Positions 6,074-12,986 are shown, counted from the first letter of the stretch. The stretch: DNA of 21,239 bases from SMAG-U1939 sp036376595 (GCA_036376595.1 DASVAA010000040.1:1-21239); one strand, 5' to 3'. The notes: generated by a model not told the origin, from the letters alone. Translations and numbers: made by a program.

Positions 6074-7121
6074 CTTGGTCCACCTCGCTCAGCTCAGGGA
6101 ACGGCGCGTCGAGCGCGAATTGCACACCCGCCTCAACCTCGGCACGGGCCTCATCCTGGATGTGCGCCAGCGCGTCCTCGTTCGCGATGCCTTGCTCTGT
6201 CAGCCACTCACCCAGCAGTGCGATCGGGTCGCGCTGCGTCTTCCAGCGCTCTTCCTCGTCCTTCGAGCGATAGTAGCCGCGCTGGATGTCGCCGACGTGG
6301 TGGCCGTAGTAGCGATAGGTGTCGCAGAGCAGGAACGCCGGACCTTCCCCGCGGCGCGCGCGCTCCACCAGGCGCCGCGCGGCGTCGTAGACCGCGCGCA
6401 CGTCCTGGCCGTCCACCTCTTCGGCGTGGATGCCGAACGCCCTGGCACGCTGGGCGAGATCGTCCGCGCCGGCGGTGGTCTCGGTGAAGTGCGTGTACTC
6501 GTTGTAGAGATTGTTCTCGCAGACGTAGATCACGGGCAGCTTCCACAGCGCGGCCATGTTCATGACCTCGTAGAGCAGCCCCTGCCCCAGCGCGCCGTCG
6601 CCAAAGAAGCACACCGCCACCTGATCCGTGCCGCGCATCTTGCTGGAGAAGGCCGCGCCAGTGGCGATGCCCGCGCTGCCGCCGACGATGGCGTTGGCGC
6701 CGAGGTTGCCGGTCTCCTGGTCGGCGATGTGCATCGAGCCGCCCTTGCCGCGGCAATAGCCCGCCTCTTTGCCCAGCAGCTCGGCGAACATGCGATCCAC
6801 CGAGGCGCCCTTGGCCAGGCAGTGGCCGTGGCCGCGGTGTGTGCTGGTGATGTAGTCGTCGGGCCGCAGCGCCGCGCAGACGCCGACTGCGACGCCCTCC
6901 TCTCCGGAGTAGAGATGGGCGAGGCCTGGCATGCGCGCGGTCTTGTAGAGGTCGTTCACCTGCTCCTCGAAGAGCCGGATGCTGACCATCCGCCGGTACA
7001 TGCCGAGCCAGCGCTCGCGATCGTCAGCCGGGCGTCCACCGGACGTCCCTGCGCGTGCCTGGGCCTGCGCGCCGTTCGCATCCGCTACGGCATCGCGCCG
7101 CGGTGTCTTTGCCTGCGTCAT
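6057..7121 (-). CDS. 2-oxoacid dehydrogenase E1 component, alpha subunit
   Basis: This 354-residue ThDP-binding subunit decarboxylates the 2-oxoacid. The ThDP motif GDGALGQG...CENN is complete (GDG 174-176, NN 203-204), with the E1 alpha signatures HRGHGHCLAKG (95-105), RGKGGSMHIAD (124-134) and GNLGANAIVGGSAGIATGAA (138-157). The phosphorylation-loop region YRYYGHHVGD is present. GKGGSMHI is commonest in pyruvate/acetoin-type E1, but the substrate cannot be fixed. The ATG at 7121 has GGGAG upstream. Residues 24-31 (AGTSGGRP), just before the first conserved helix, are encoded by a degenerate REP-like element, giving a longer N-terminus than usual. Forms a tight unit with E1 beta. Confidence 0.96.
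   Translation of the reverse strand: MTQAKTPRRDAVADANGAQAQARAGTSGGRPADDRERWLGMYRRMVSIRLFEEQVNDLYKTARMPGLAHLYSGEEGVAVGVCAALRPDDYITSTHRGHGHCLAKGASVDRMFAELLGKEAGYCRGKGGSMHIADQETGNLGANAIVGGSAGIATGAAFSSKMRGTDQVAVCFFGDGALGQGLLYEVMNMAALWKLPVIYVCENNLYNEYTHFTETTAGADDLAQRARAFGIHAEEVDGQDVRAVYDAARRLVERARRGEGPAFLLCDTYRYYGHHVGDIQRGYYRSKDEEERWKTQRDPIALLGEWLTEQGIANEDALAHIQDEARAEVEAGVQFALDAPFPELSEVDQDVYAN
7030..7052 (-). repeat. REP-like element, degenerate copy 4 (inside E1 alpha)
   Basis: Matches the element except for two changes (GCAGGGACGTCC instead of GTAGGGGCGTCC). The TAG is lost to CAG, and the copy is read through as AGTSGGRP in the N-terminal extension of E1 alpha. Confidence 0.75.
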
Positions 7122-7148
7122 AGCATTGCTGCTCCCGTTCTCGCGGAC

Positions 7149-7171
7149 GGGCGTCCACCGGACGCCCCTAC
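7149..7171 (-). repeat. REP-like element, copy 5
   Basis: Perfect copy just upstream of E1 alpha; it abuts on arm-repeat element B2. Confidence 0.85.
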
Positions 7172-7427
7172 ATGGAACACGGGGAACGCGGAGTTCGCGG
7201 AGGTGCGCGGAGAACGCGGAGGAGAATTAGAGAGCGCGCGAAGTATGGCGAGGACCATTCCCCCTCGGCGCCCGGCTGGCGATACATCGCGCTCTCAGTT
7301 CCCTCTGCGCTGTGCTCTCTCCTCCGTCCCCTCCGTTTCCTCTGTGGTGAATCTCTCCCTCTGCACTCCGCGGCCTCCGCGAGTCTCCGCGAACTCCGCG
7401 TTCTCCGCGTTCTCCGTCACGCCCTAC
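7172..7427. repeat. Composite purine/pyrimidine-arm repeat element B2
   Basis: Occupies nearly all of the 302-bp gap between the dehydrogenase gene and E1 alpha. It has left arms of GGGGAACGCGGAG type, a middle sharing CCCTCCGTTTCCTCTGTGGT with B1, and right arms of CTCCGCGAACTCCGCG type, ending in GCCCTAC. That end supplies the TAG stop (7424-7426) of the dehydrogenase. No gene is supported in this gap. Confidence 0.75.
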
Positions 7428-8305
7428 TCCTCCAGGCCCGCCATGCGTGCCAGCACACGGTAGACGATGAAGAAGTCGTGCTTGTCGAGGCCCATCGCCC
7501 GCGCCGCCGTGAGATACTCGTTGCTCACCGCGACGGTCGGCAGCGGGACGTCGAGCTGCCGGCCCATCTCCAGCGCTAGATTCATGTCCTTTTGCATCAT
7601 GTTGACGTCGAACCAGACCTCGTCCGGCTCGTCGAGGATGAACGGCATGCGGTACTTGAGCGAGGGCGAAGCGATGACACTATCGAGCAACACCTTCATC
7701 GCCGTGGCGCGCGGGATGCCGCCCTTCTCGGCCAGGAACAGCCCCTCACAGAAGGCCATGAGCTGCACCTGGAGGTTGAGGTTGACGGCGATCTTCATCA
7801 GCACCGCCTGCCCGTTGGTGCCGACGTAGTTGACGGTGGGGGCGATGTCCTCCAGCACGGGCCTGACGCGCTCGAACGCAGCGGGATCGCCGCCGACCAT
7901 CATCGAGAGCTTGCCCTGCTCCAGCGTGACGACGCTGCCGGAGACCGGCGCGTCGAGCATGCTCGCCCCGCGCTCGGCCACCCGCGCCGCGATGGCGCGG
8001 GACTTCGCCGGGCTGACGGTGCTCATGTCCACGTAGACCTGCCCCGGCCGCAGCCCCGCCAGGATGCCATCCGACCCTTCGGTCACGGCCTCCAGCGCGG
8101 CGGTGTTGGTGACCATCGAGAAGGTGATGTCAGACGATGCCGCCACGGCGCGCGGCGAGTCGGCAAGCCGCAGCCCCCGGTCGAGTAGCCACTGCGCCTT
8201 GGCGCGCGTGCGGTTGTAGCCGACCACACTGTGGCCCGCATCCAGCAGGCGCTTCGTCACGCGACTCCCCATCGCGCCCAGCCCCACGAACCCGACAGTC
8301 GCCAT
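7424..8305 (-). CDS. 3-hydroxyisobutyrate dehydrogenase-family NAD(P)-dependent oxidoreductase
   Basis: A 293-residue beta-hydroxyacid dehydrogenase. The N-terminal Rossmann fold carries FVGLGAMGSRV (6-16) and the cofactor-specifying YNRTRAKA; the Arg/Thr after the second strand suggest NADP(H). The substrate loop is DAPVSGSVVTLEQGKL (118-133, canonical D-x-P-V-S-G). The catalytic lysine is K171 in GQAVLMKIAVNLNL, with N175. The C-terminal all-helical dimerisation domain contains FDVNMMQKDMNLALE. Family members oxidise 3-hydroxyisobutyrate, tartronate semialdehyde or related hydroxyacids, or reduce succinic/glyoxylic semialdehydes. Here it would supply or use a small oxoacid feeding the adjacent E1/E2 complex (inference). 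A GGAGG ribosome site precedes the start by 6 bp. Confidence 0.93.
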   Translation of the reverse strand: MATVGFVGLGAMGSRVTKRLLDAGHSVVGYNRTRAKAQWLLDRGLRLADSPRAVAASSDITFSMVTNTAALEAVTEGSDGILAGLRPGQVYVDMSTVSPAKSRAIAARVAERGASMLDAPVSGSVVTLEQGKLSMMVGGDPAAFERVRPVLEDIAPTVNYVGTNGQAVLMKIAVNLNLQVQLMAFCEGLFLAEKGGIPRATAMKVLLDSVIASPSLKYRMPFILDEPDEVWFDVNMMQKDMNLALEMGRQLDVPLPTVAVSNEYLTAARAMGLDKHDFFIVYRVLARMAGLEE

Positions 8306-8326
8306 GTGCCGCCTCCGAAATAGTCC

Positions 8327-8336
8327 TAACCGCTTG
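8327..8336. promoter_or_regulatory. Weak LacI-type operator candidate upstream of the dehydrogenase
   Basis: TAACCGCTTG, on the minus strand CAAGCGGTTA, matches 8 of 10 positions of CAAACGGTTG found at the hydrolase promoter, with the same central CG. It lies 22-31 bp upstream of the dehydrogenase start. Short and GC-rich, so it could be chance. Confidence 0.25.
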
Positions 8337-8378
8337 CGCCAGGCCGCGGATGGCGCGGCCTCCGGCCGAGAACGTCGC

Positions 8379-8412
8379 GTAGCACCACCTCCCTCGGCAA
8401 GCCGCGCCCTAC
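8379..8412. repeat. GTAG...CCCTAC-bounded repeat-like element
   Basis: Begins GTAGCACCACCTCCCTCGG and ends GCCGCGCCCTAC, directly abutting element B3. It has the same CCCTAC end as the REP-like and arm-repeat elements. A single copy in this window, so its repeat status is inferred. Confidence 0.4.
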
Positions 8413-8626
8413 AAAGGAATACGGGGGACGCGAAGCACGCGAAGAATCCGCGAAGGACGCGAAGACAGTAGAAGAGAAGCTGGAGCGAAGTAACCCACGG
8501 GGCATCGAGAAGCGGCCTCCCTCACTCTTGCCCTCCGCGCGCTCTCTATGCGCCACGCTGTATGCTCTCCCTTCTACGCGTGCTTCGCGCTCGCTTGGCC
8601 ACCTTCGCGTGCTCCGTCACCCCTAC
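8413..8626. repeat. Composite arm-repeat element B3, running into the LacI gene
   Basis: Left part GGAATACGGGGGACGCGAAG with reiterated ACGCGAAG; right part GCGTGCTTCGCG / CCTTCGCGTGCTCCGTCA, ending CCCCTAC at 8626. It is more diverged in its arm unit (CGCGAAG rather than CGCGGAG) than B1 and B2. It fills the gap between the LacI and dehydrogenase genes and encodes the last 26 codons of LacI. Confidence 0.65.
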
Positions 8627-9652
8627 GTGGGCGCCCGCGAGTGGAGCGGGGCCGGTGCTGCCGCGCACGACCAGTGTGACGGGTACGGTGGCTGGCTCGA
8701 CAAAGCCACCGCCACCGCTCAGCAACTGCGCCAGCAGGCGCTCCGCGGCCGCCATACCCATCGCGTGCAGCGGCAGGTGCAGCGTCGTCAGACCGGGCAC
8801 GGTCGGCGTCACCGTCGCCAGATCGTTGAAGCCGACCAGCGAGACGTCGTCAGGCACCTCCAGGCCCGCCTCACGCACGGCGCGCATGGCTCCCGCGGCG
8901 GCCAGATCGTTGACCGCGAAGACGGCGGTGGGCGGATCGGGGAGCGCGAGCAGGCGGCGCATGGCGTCGTAGCCGCCCGCGTCGCGGTAACTGCCCGCGA
9001 CCAGTAGATCGGGGTCGAAGGGGATGCTGTGCTGCTGAAGGGCCTCGCGGTAGCCCTGGCTGCGCGTGTGGCCGGTGGACATCTCCTCGGAGCCGGCGAT
9101 GTGCGCGATGCGCCGGTGTCCCAGCCCCACCAGGTGCGCCACGGCCGTGACGGCGCCGGTGTGGTCCGCCGGGACGACCACGTTGGGGGTGATCGGGTCG
9201 GTGTGCCGGTTCACCAGCACCAGCGGGAACCGCTCGTCGAGGAGTTGCTGGATGGCCGGGTCGTGGCGCCGGGCCGTCGCCAGGATCAGGCCGTCCACCT
9301 GGCGCCCGCGCAGCATGGCGATGCCGCGCTCTTCGCGCGCGTACTCGTCGTCGGTGTTCGCCAAAATAACGCTGTAGTCGCGCTCGGCCAGGGCGTCTTC
9401 GATGCCGCGGAACATCAGCGCGAAGAAGGGGTTGGCGATGTCGGGAATCAGCGTGCCGACGACCGCGCTGCGCTTGGTGCGCAGCGAGCGCGCCAGGCGA
9501 TTGGGCTGGTAGCCGTGCTCGTGCGCCAGCGCCAGAATGCGCTCGCGCACCTCGGAGCTGACGCGCTGGCGCGGATCGTCGTTGAGCACGCGGGCGACCG
9601 TGGACGCATGGACTCCCGCCAGCCGGCCAAGCTCTTTGAGGGTCAAGGACAT
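8546..9652 (-). CDS. LacI/GalR-family transcriptional repressor
   Basis: A 368-residue repressor. The N-terminal helix-turn-helix is TLKELGRLAGVHASTVARVLN (4-24), and the hinge region HGYQPNRLARSLRTKRS (46-62) is canonical. The periplasmic-binding-protein-like sensor domain (about 63-340) has VVGTLIPDIANPFFALMFRGIEDAL, GLILATAR, HRRIAHIAGS and PDDVSLVGFNDL. The ATG at 9652 starts at the conserved MSLTLKEL. Residues 343-368 (VGVTEHAK to the end) are Arg-rich, have no counterpart in the family, and are encoded by repeat element B3. It has a good sigma-70-type promoter with a CG-centred palindrome at the start site, so it is probably autorepressed. It heads the minus-strand catabolic block and is the best candidate regulator for it and for the hydrolase/ABC operon. 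Confidence 0.95.
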   Translation of the reverse strand: MSLTLKELGRLAGVHASTVARVLNDDPRQRVSSEVRERILALAHEHGYQPNRLARSLRTKRSAVVGTLIPDIANPFFALMFRGIEDALAERDYSVILANTDDEYAREERGIAMLRGRQVDGLILATARRHDPAIQQLLDERFPLVLVNRHTDPITPNVVVPADHTGAVTAVAHLVGLGHRRIAHIAGSEEMSTGHTRSQGYREALQQHSIPFDPDLLVAGSYRDAGGYDAMRRLLALPDPPTAVFAVNDLAAAGAMRAVREAGLEVPDDVSLVGFNDLATVTPTVPGLTTLHLPLHAMGMAAAERLLAQLLSGGGGFVEPATVPVTLVVRGSTGPAPLAGAHVGVTEHAKVAKRARSTRRRESIQRGA

Positions 9653-9732
9653 GTGGTTGGGCCTTCTCGCGTGCTGCGCCCTGGCATCAAACACCGCCGC
9701 GAGCGCCATCATACGCACGCAGTTGCCGGTTT

Positions 9733-9748
9733 GGACGAACGATTGTCC
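9733..9748. promoter_or_regulatory. Candidate LacI-type operator at the repressor's own start site
   Basis: GGACGAACGATTGTCC is an imperfect 16-bp palindrome with the central CG usual for LacI-family operators (6 of 8 base pairs symmetric). On the minus strand its core CAATCGTTCGTCCA matches the site at the hydrolase promoter (CAACCGTTTGTTCA) at 11 of 14 positions. It lies 4 bp downstream of the -10 box, where bound repressor would block initiation. Confidence 0.5.
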
Positions 9749-9751
9749 CCA

Positions 9752-9780
9752 AATGTAGCACTGAATGTGGCAGCCGTCAA
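9752..9780 (-). promoter_or_regulatory. Sigma-70-type promoter of the LacI gene
   Basis: Minus-strand -35 TTGACG (9775-9780), 17-bp spacer, -10 TACATT (9752-9757). The start site would fall near 9745, inside the palindrome at 9733-9748, giving a leader of about 93 nt. The match is strong for such GC-rich DNA. Confidence 0.6.
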
Positions 9781-9885
9781 TGAATGATCACCGGTTCAAT
9801 CAACAATCCGGAGGTTGCACGCGGGTCGGCGTGTGCATCCGTGTCTGGGGACTGCCGGACCGCGGTCCATCTCCGAGACTGCTCA

Positions 9886-10302
9886 TCATGTCGGTTCTGG
9901 CAGCCGTTTGCTTCGCGCTCGAAACCGCCTGGGGTCCGGACGTAGCGCCGCGCCGTCCATGTGGCTGTGGCCGAACCGACGCGCGAGGTCGGGTCTGCGC
10001 CCGCCTGAAAACACGTTGAAGCCACTGCCCGGCTCTCGTGCATGGAGGGAGTCGATCCAGCGGCACTCAGCCACCCCAAGGTCGGCTGGCGTGTCCACGA
10101 CCTCTACAATCTCGATCTGAAACGACGACTCGCCGTACTTTGTCCACGCCTCTTGAAGTGCTCGGTTGTAGTGCAGGCCGTGTCGAAGCGTACTGCGATG
10201 TTCAGAAAGACGCGCGCGCAGATTGACGCTACTACCAACATAAACCTCGCCAGTTGCGAGGCATCGGATCACGTATACGCCAGCCGTTCGAGACACGGAC
10301 AT
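9886..10302 (-). CDS. Stand-alone GIY-YIG nuclease-domain protein
   Basis: A 138-residue protein with one GIY-YIG domain. Motif residues are all visible: GVYVIRC (Y10), YVGSSVNLRARLSEH (Y21, R29, H35), AECRWI (metal-binding E79) and GFNVF (N96). It is therefore expected to be a catalytically competent endonuclease, of the size seen in homing-endonuclease-like and UvrC-N-like free-standing forms. The Arg-rich tail after about residue 100 has no recognisable fold. Start: ATG preceded by GGGAGG at ideal spacing. Codons are visibly less GC-biased than in neighbouring genes, suggesting recent transfer. It has no evident functional link with the catabolic genes. Whether it is a mobile homing gene or a repair enzyme cannot be decided. 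Confidence 0.88.
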   Translation of the reverse strand: MSVSRTAGVYVIRCLATGEVYVGSSVNLRARLSEHRSTLRHGLHYNRALQEAWTKYGESSFQIEIVEVVDTPADLGVAECRWIDSLHAREPGSGFNVFSGGRRPDLARRFGHSHMDGAALRPDPRRFRARSKRLPEPT

Positions 10303-10390
10303 CGTCCTCCCGAAATGACTCCGCCCACCTCAGACAGAAATACTACCCCAGCCAGGCAGGCCGGAAACACGTCAGAGGTTCGCGGTTTCC

Positions 10391-10401
10391 GCAAACGTTT
10401 C
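10391..10401. promoter_or_regulatory. AAACGTTT palindrome, possible auxiliary LacI-type operator
   Basis: GCAAACGTTTC contains the perfect palindrome AAACGTTT (10393-10400) with central CG. The minus-strand GAAACGTTTG matches CAAYCGTTYG at 8 of 10 positions. It lies 98 bp, centre to centre, upstream of the promoter-proximal site at 10490-10499, a distance compatible with repressor looping. Tentative. Confidence 0.3.
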
Positions 10402-10445
10402 GCGCCCGTGCTCCTAACTCAATGAGAAGCTATCAATTCCCGCTG

Positions 10446-10474
10446 TTGACAGCAAACCGACGAGATGCTACAGT
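10446..10474 (+). promoter_or_regulatory. Strong sigma-70-type promoter of the hydrolase/Liv operon
   Basis: Perfect -35 TTGACA (10446-10451), 17-bp spacer, -10 TACAGT (10469-10474). Start site near 10481, with a leader of about 140 nt before the GTG at 10622. Confidence 0.62.
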
Positions 10475-10489
10475 CACCGACAGTCTGAA

Positions 10490-10499
10490 CAAACGGTTG
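10490..10499. promoter_or_regulatory. Candidate LacI-type operator overlapping the early transcribed region of the hydrolase operon
   Basis: CAAACGGTTG (minus strand CAACCGTTTG, continuing TTCA) shares a CAAYCGTTYGTYCA consensus with the site at the LacI gene's own promoter and has the same central CG. It lies about 10-18 bp downstream of the predicted start site. Confidence 0.45.
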
Positions 10500-10621
10500 C
10501 GCACCCCGCCATTCGTCTCGCGGCCGGTCGCTCATCTGAGCAGCCGTGATGCACCAGCGTATTCGTCAATGTAGGCACCGCGCAGCCCGTAGCTTGCGGG
10601 CGCCGGAAGGAGACATCGGTC

Positions 10622-11689
10622 GTGGTGGTGGACGAACGCGTACGCATCGCCGTCGATCACTGGGCGCCGCGCTTCGTGAACAACGGCGTGGACTTCAATG
10701 ACTTCCAGCGCGTCACGGCTCAGGTCGAGCGCTGGGACGACTGGTGCCGCGCGTGGTCCGCATGCGGTGCGGGCTACGAGCAGATGGGCGGGGCCGCCGA
10801 GGCACAGGGCTACTACGCCAGCGCCGGGCAGCACTTCTTCCATGCCGCGATGGCCTATCACATCGGCAAGTTCCTCTTCGTCCACCGCCGCGACGAGCAG
10901 CGCGCGGCCCACGAGCACGTCGTGCGCGACTACCAGCGCGCGCTCCCCTCCTTCGATGTCCCCGGCGAGCGCGTCGCCATCCCCTACGAGGGCGGCGCCA
11001 CCATGCCCGGCATCCTGCGCAAGCCGTGGCATACGCCAAAGCCCCCAGTGGTGATCCTGATCCCCGGCCTCGATTCGGTCAAAGAGGAGCTGCACGTCTA
11101 CGGCGACGACTTCCTGCGCCGCGGGATGGCCGTGCTGGCGATTGACGGCCCCGGCCAGGGCGAGATGGAGTTCGACCACCCCATGCGCTTTGATTACGAG
11201 GTGCCGGTCGGCCATGCGATAGACTATCTGCAGAGCCGGCCCGACCTCGACGCGAGCCGCGTGGGGCTGCTGGGCGTGAGCCTGGGCGGCTACTACGCCC
11301 CGCGCGCCGCGGCTTTCGAGCCGCGGGTCAAAGCCGCCATCTCGCTCGCCGGGTTTCACTCGATCGCCGACCACTTCGATCAGGCTCCGCTGCTGACCCG
11401 CGAGGCGTTTGTCACGCGCCTCGGCGTCACCGACCAGCAAGCCGCCCGCGCGGCGCTGCAGCGCTTCGATCTGCGCGGCCACATGGAGAAAGTGAGGTGC
11501 CCGCTACTCGTCATTATGGGACGCCAGGACCGGGTTGTTCCGCCGGAGGAGGCGGAGCGCATGGCCGCCGAGGCAGGCGGCGAGACGGAGTTGTGGATGT
11601 TCGAGGAAGGCAACCACGTCTGCAACAACATCCCCTACAAGCATCGGCCGCAGCAGGCCGATTGGATGCACCGGCAACTGTGCGCGTGA
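10622..11689 (+). CDS. Alpha/beta hydrolase, pseudooxynicotine-hydrolase/DHPONH-like C-C or ester hydrolase
   Basis: A 355-residue cytoplasmic hydrolase. An N-terminal all-helical region (about 1-110) with the family's GYYASAGQHFFHAAMAYHIGKFLF precedes the catalytic fold. Nucleophile S220 sits in GVSLGG, the acid is probably D303 (GRQDRVVPP), and the base is H332 (EGNHVCNN). The oxyanion strand is ILIPGLDSVKEE. This N-cap plus VSLGGYYAPRAAAFEPRVKA arrangement is that of 2,6-dihydroxypseudooxynicotine hydrolase-like and FrsA-like enzymes; the former cleaves a C-C bond next to a ketone. The start is GTG at 10622, 9 bp after AAGGAG; further GTGs at 10625 and 10628 are less well placed. It is first in the operon with the Liv-type transporter (26-bp gap), so it probably acts on the imported compound. 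The substrate is unknown. Confidence 0.9.
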   Translation: MVVDERVRIAVDHWAPRFVNNGVDFNDFQRVTAQVERWDDWCRAWSACGAGYEQMGGAAEAQGYYASAGQHFFHAAMAYHIGKFLFVHRRDEQRAAHEHVVRDYQRALPSFDVPGERVAIPYEGGATMPGILRKPWHTPKPPVVILIPGLDSVKEELHVYGDDFLRRGMAVLAIDGPGQGEMEFDHPMRFDYEVPVGHAIDYLQSRPDLDASRVGLLGVSLGGYYAPRAAAFEPRVKAAISLAGFHSIADHFDQAPLLTREAFVTRLGVTDQQAARAALQRFDLRGHMEKVRCPLLVIMGRQDRVVPPEEAERMAAEAGGETELWMFEEGNHVCNNIPYKHRPQQADWMHRQLCA

Positions 11690-11715
11690 CCTCATTCTCA
11701 ATGAGGGGGAACGAC

Positions 11716-12954
11716 ATGATCCGACTCAACTCCGCGCGATTCATGAAAATCCTCGGCGCCATCGGGATGCTCAGCCTCGTGCTCGCCGGACTGGCAGGGT
11801 GCGGCGGCGGCGCCACCTCGACCAACACGACTCCGATCAAAATTGGCTTCACCGTCTCGCTGACCGGCGACTTCTCCGCCGACGGCCTGGCCTTCAAGCA
11901 GGGCTACCAGCTTTGGGCCAACGACGTCAATGCCAAGGGCGGCATCCTTGGGCGCAAGGTCACACTCGACATCCTCGACGACGCCAGCAATCCCGATACC
12001 GTCACGACCGACTACCAGAAACTCATCACGGTGGATAAGTGCGACTTCGTCATCGGCCCGTTCTCCACGCTGCTGACCAAGCCCGCCTCCGTCGTCGCCC
12101 ACCGCTATGGCTACGCGCTGCTCGAAGGCGCGGGCGGCGGTCCATCGGTCTTCCAGCAGGGCCTCAACAACGTCTTCGACGTCTCGCTGCCGGTTGCCAA
12201 CAACCTGGTCAGCTTCGCCCAGTGGATCCTGGCGCTGCCGGCGTCCCAGCGCCCGCAGTCGGCGGCCTACGCCACCGAGGACGATCCCTTCACCCAGCCG
12301 CAGGTAGACCTGGCACGCTCGATCCTCGAACAGGGCGGCGTCAAGACGGCCTACTATCACGTTTACCCGGCTGAAACGACCGACTTCACCCCCATCGCGC
12401 AGAACGTTATCCACTCCGGCGCGCAGGTGGACGTTTTTGGCACGCTGCTCCCCGACATCTCCGCCTTCATTCAGGCGTTCAAGCAGCAGCACTACAATCC
12501 ACAGGCAATGATCGCCACCGCCGGCCCCGACCAGGGCACGCAGTTCCTCAACAACATCGGCGGCGCAGCGTCGGCGGAGGGCATCTTCGTGCCCAACGGC
12601 TGGTACGCTGAGCTGAACGCGCCTGGCAACCAGGCGATGGTGAACGAGTACGTCGCCAAGTACGGCGGCACCCCCGACGAGATCAGCTCCGACATCGCCG
12701 AGGCGTACTCCGTCGGCCAGGTGCTGGACCAGGCTGTGACGCACAACAACAGCCTCGATAACTCCAAGCTCATTCAGGAGCTACACTCGGGCACCTTCGA
12801 CAGTGTCCAGGGCAAGGTGAAGTTCGATAGCACCGGCCAGAATACGGCCGCCACGTCGTACGAGTTCCAGTGGCAGAGCGGGAAGCTGATTCCGGTCTAC
12901 CCGCCGGCAGTCGCCAGCGCGCAGCCGGAGTTCCCCAAGCCCAACTGGCCCTAG
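11716..12954 (+). CDS. ABC transporter substrate-binding lipoprotein (LivJ/Peripla_BP_6 type)
   Basis: A 412-residue extracytoplasmic receptor. The signal peptide has a hydrophobic core (about 12-25) and a lipobox LAGC with C29 as the lipidated residue, followed by a Gly/Thr linker. The mature domain starts IKIGFTVSLTGDFSADGLAFKQGYQLWANDVNAKGGILGRKVTL, characteristic of type I periplasmic-binding proteins of the branched-chain amino acid/amide family. VDKCDFVIGPFSTLLTKP forms the usual ligand loop. The ATG at 11716 is preferred, being 6 bp after GAGGGGG; the in-frame ATG at 11701 would overlap that site. It is followed by two permeases and two ATPases. Family members bind Leu/Ile/Val, amides, urea or aromatic acids, so the ligand cannot be named. 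Confidence 0.95.
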   Translation: MIRLNSARFMKILGAIGMLSLVLAGLAGCGGGATSTNTTPIKIGFTVSLTGDFSADGLAFKQGYQLWANDVNAKGGILGRKVTLDILDDASNPDTVTTDYQKLITVDKCDFVIGPFSTLLTKPASVVAHRYGYALLEGAGGGPSVFQQGLNNVFDVSLPVANNLVSFAQWILALPASQRPQSAAYATEDDPFTQPQVDLARSILEQGGVKTAYYHVYPAETTDFTPIAQNVIHSGAQVDVFGTLLPDISAFIQAFKQQHYNPQAMIATAGPDQGTQFLNNIGGAASAEGIFVPNGWYAELNAPGNQAMVNEYVAKYGGTPDEISSDIAEAYSVGQVLDQAVTHNNSLDNSKLIQELHSGTFDSVQGKVKFDSTGQNTAATSYEFQWQSGKLIPVYPPAVASAQPEFPKPNWP

Positions 12955-12962
12955 CGTCCGTC

Positions 12963-12986
12963 GTAGGGGCGTCCCGGTGGACGCCC
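12963..12986 (+). repeat. REP-like element, copy 6
   Basis: GTAG-stem-loop element with one inserted C (GTCCCGGTGGAC), 8 bp after the stop of the binding-lipoprotein gene. Confidence 0.8.

Larger units (their letters stand above)
10303..10621. other. 319-bp divergent intergenic region
   Basis: Separates the GIY-YIG gene from the hydrolase operon. It is less GC-rich than the coding DNA around it and holds the plus-strand promoter at 10446-10474 and operator-like sites at 10391-10401 and 10490-10499. A possible minus-strand -10 box (TAGTAT) lies about 40 bp upstream of the GIY-YIG start. I see no gene or repeat element in it. Confidence 0.6.

Noticed and set aside
6045..7463. A 472-codon plus-strand open frame over E1 alpha and element B2
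   Set aside because: Antisense to the strongly conserved E1 alpha. Its sequence is low-complexity His/Arg/Ala-rich shadow coding and it runs through a repeat element.
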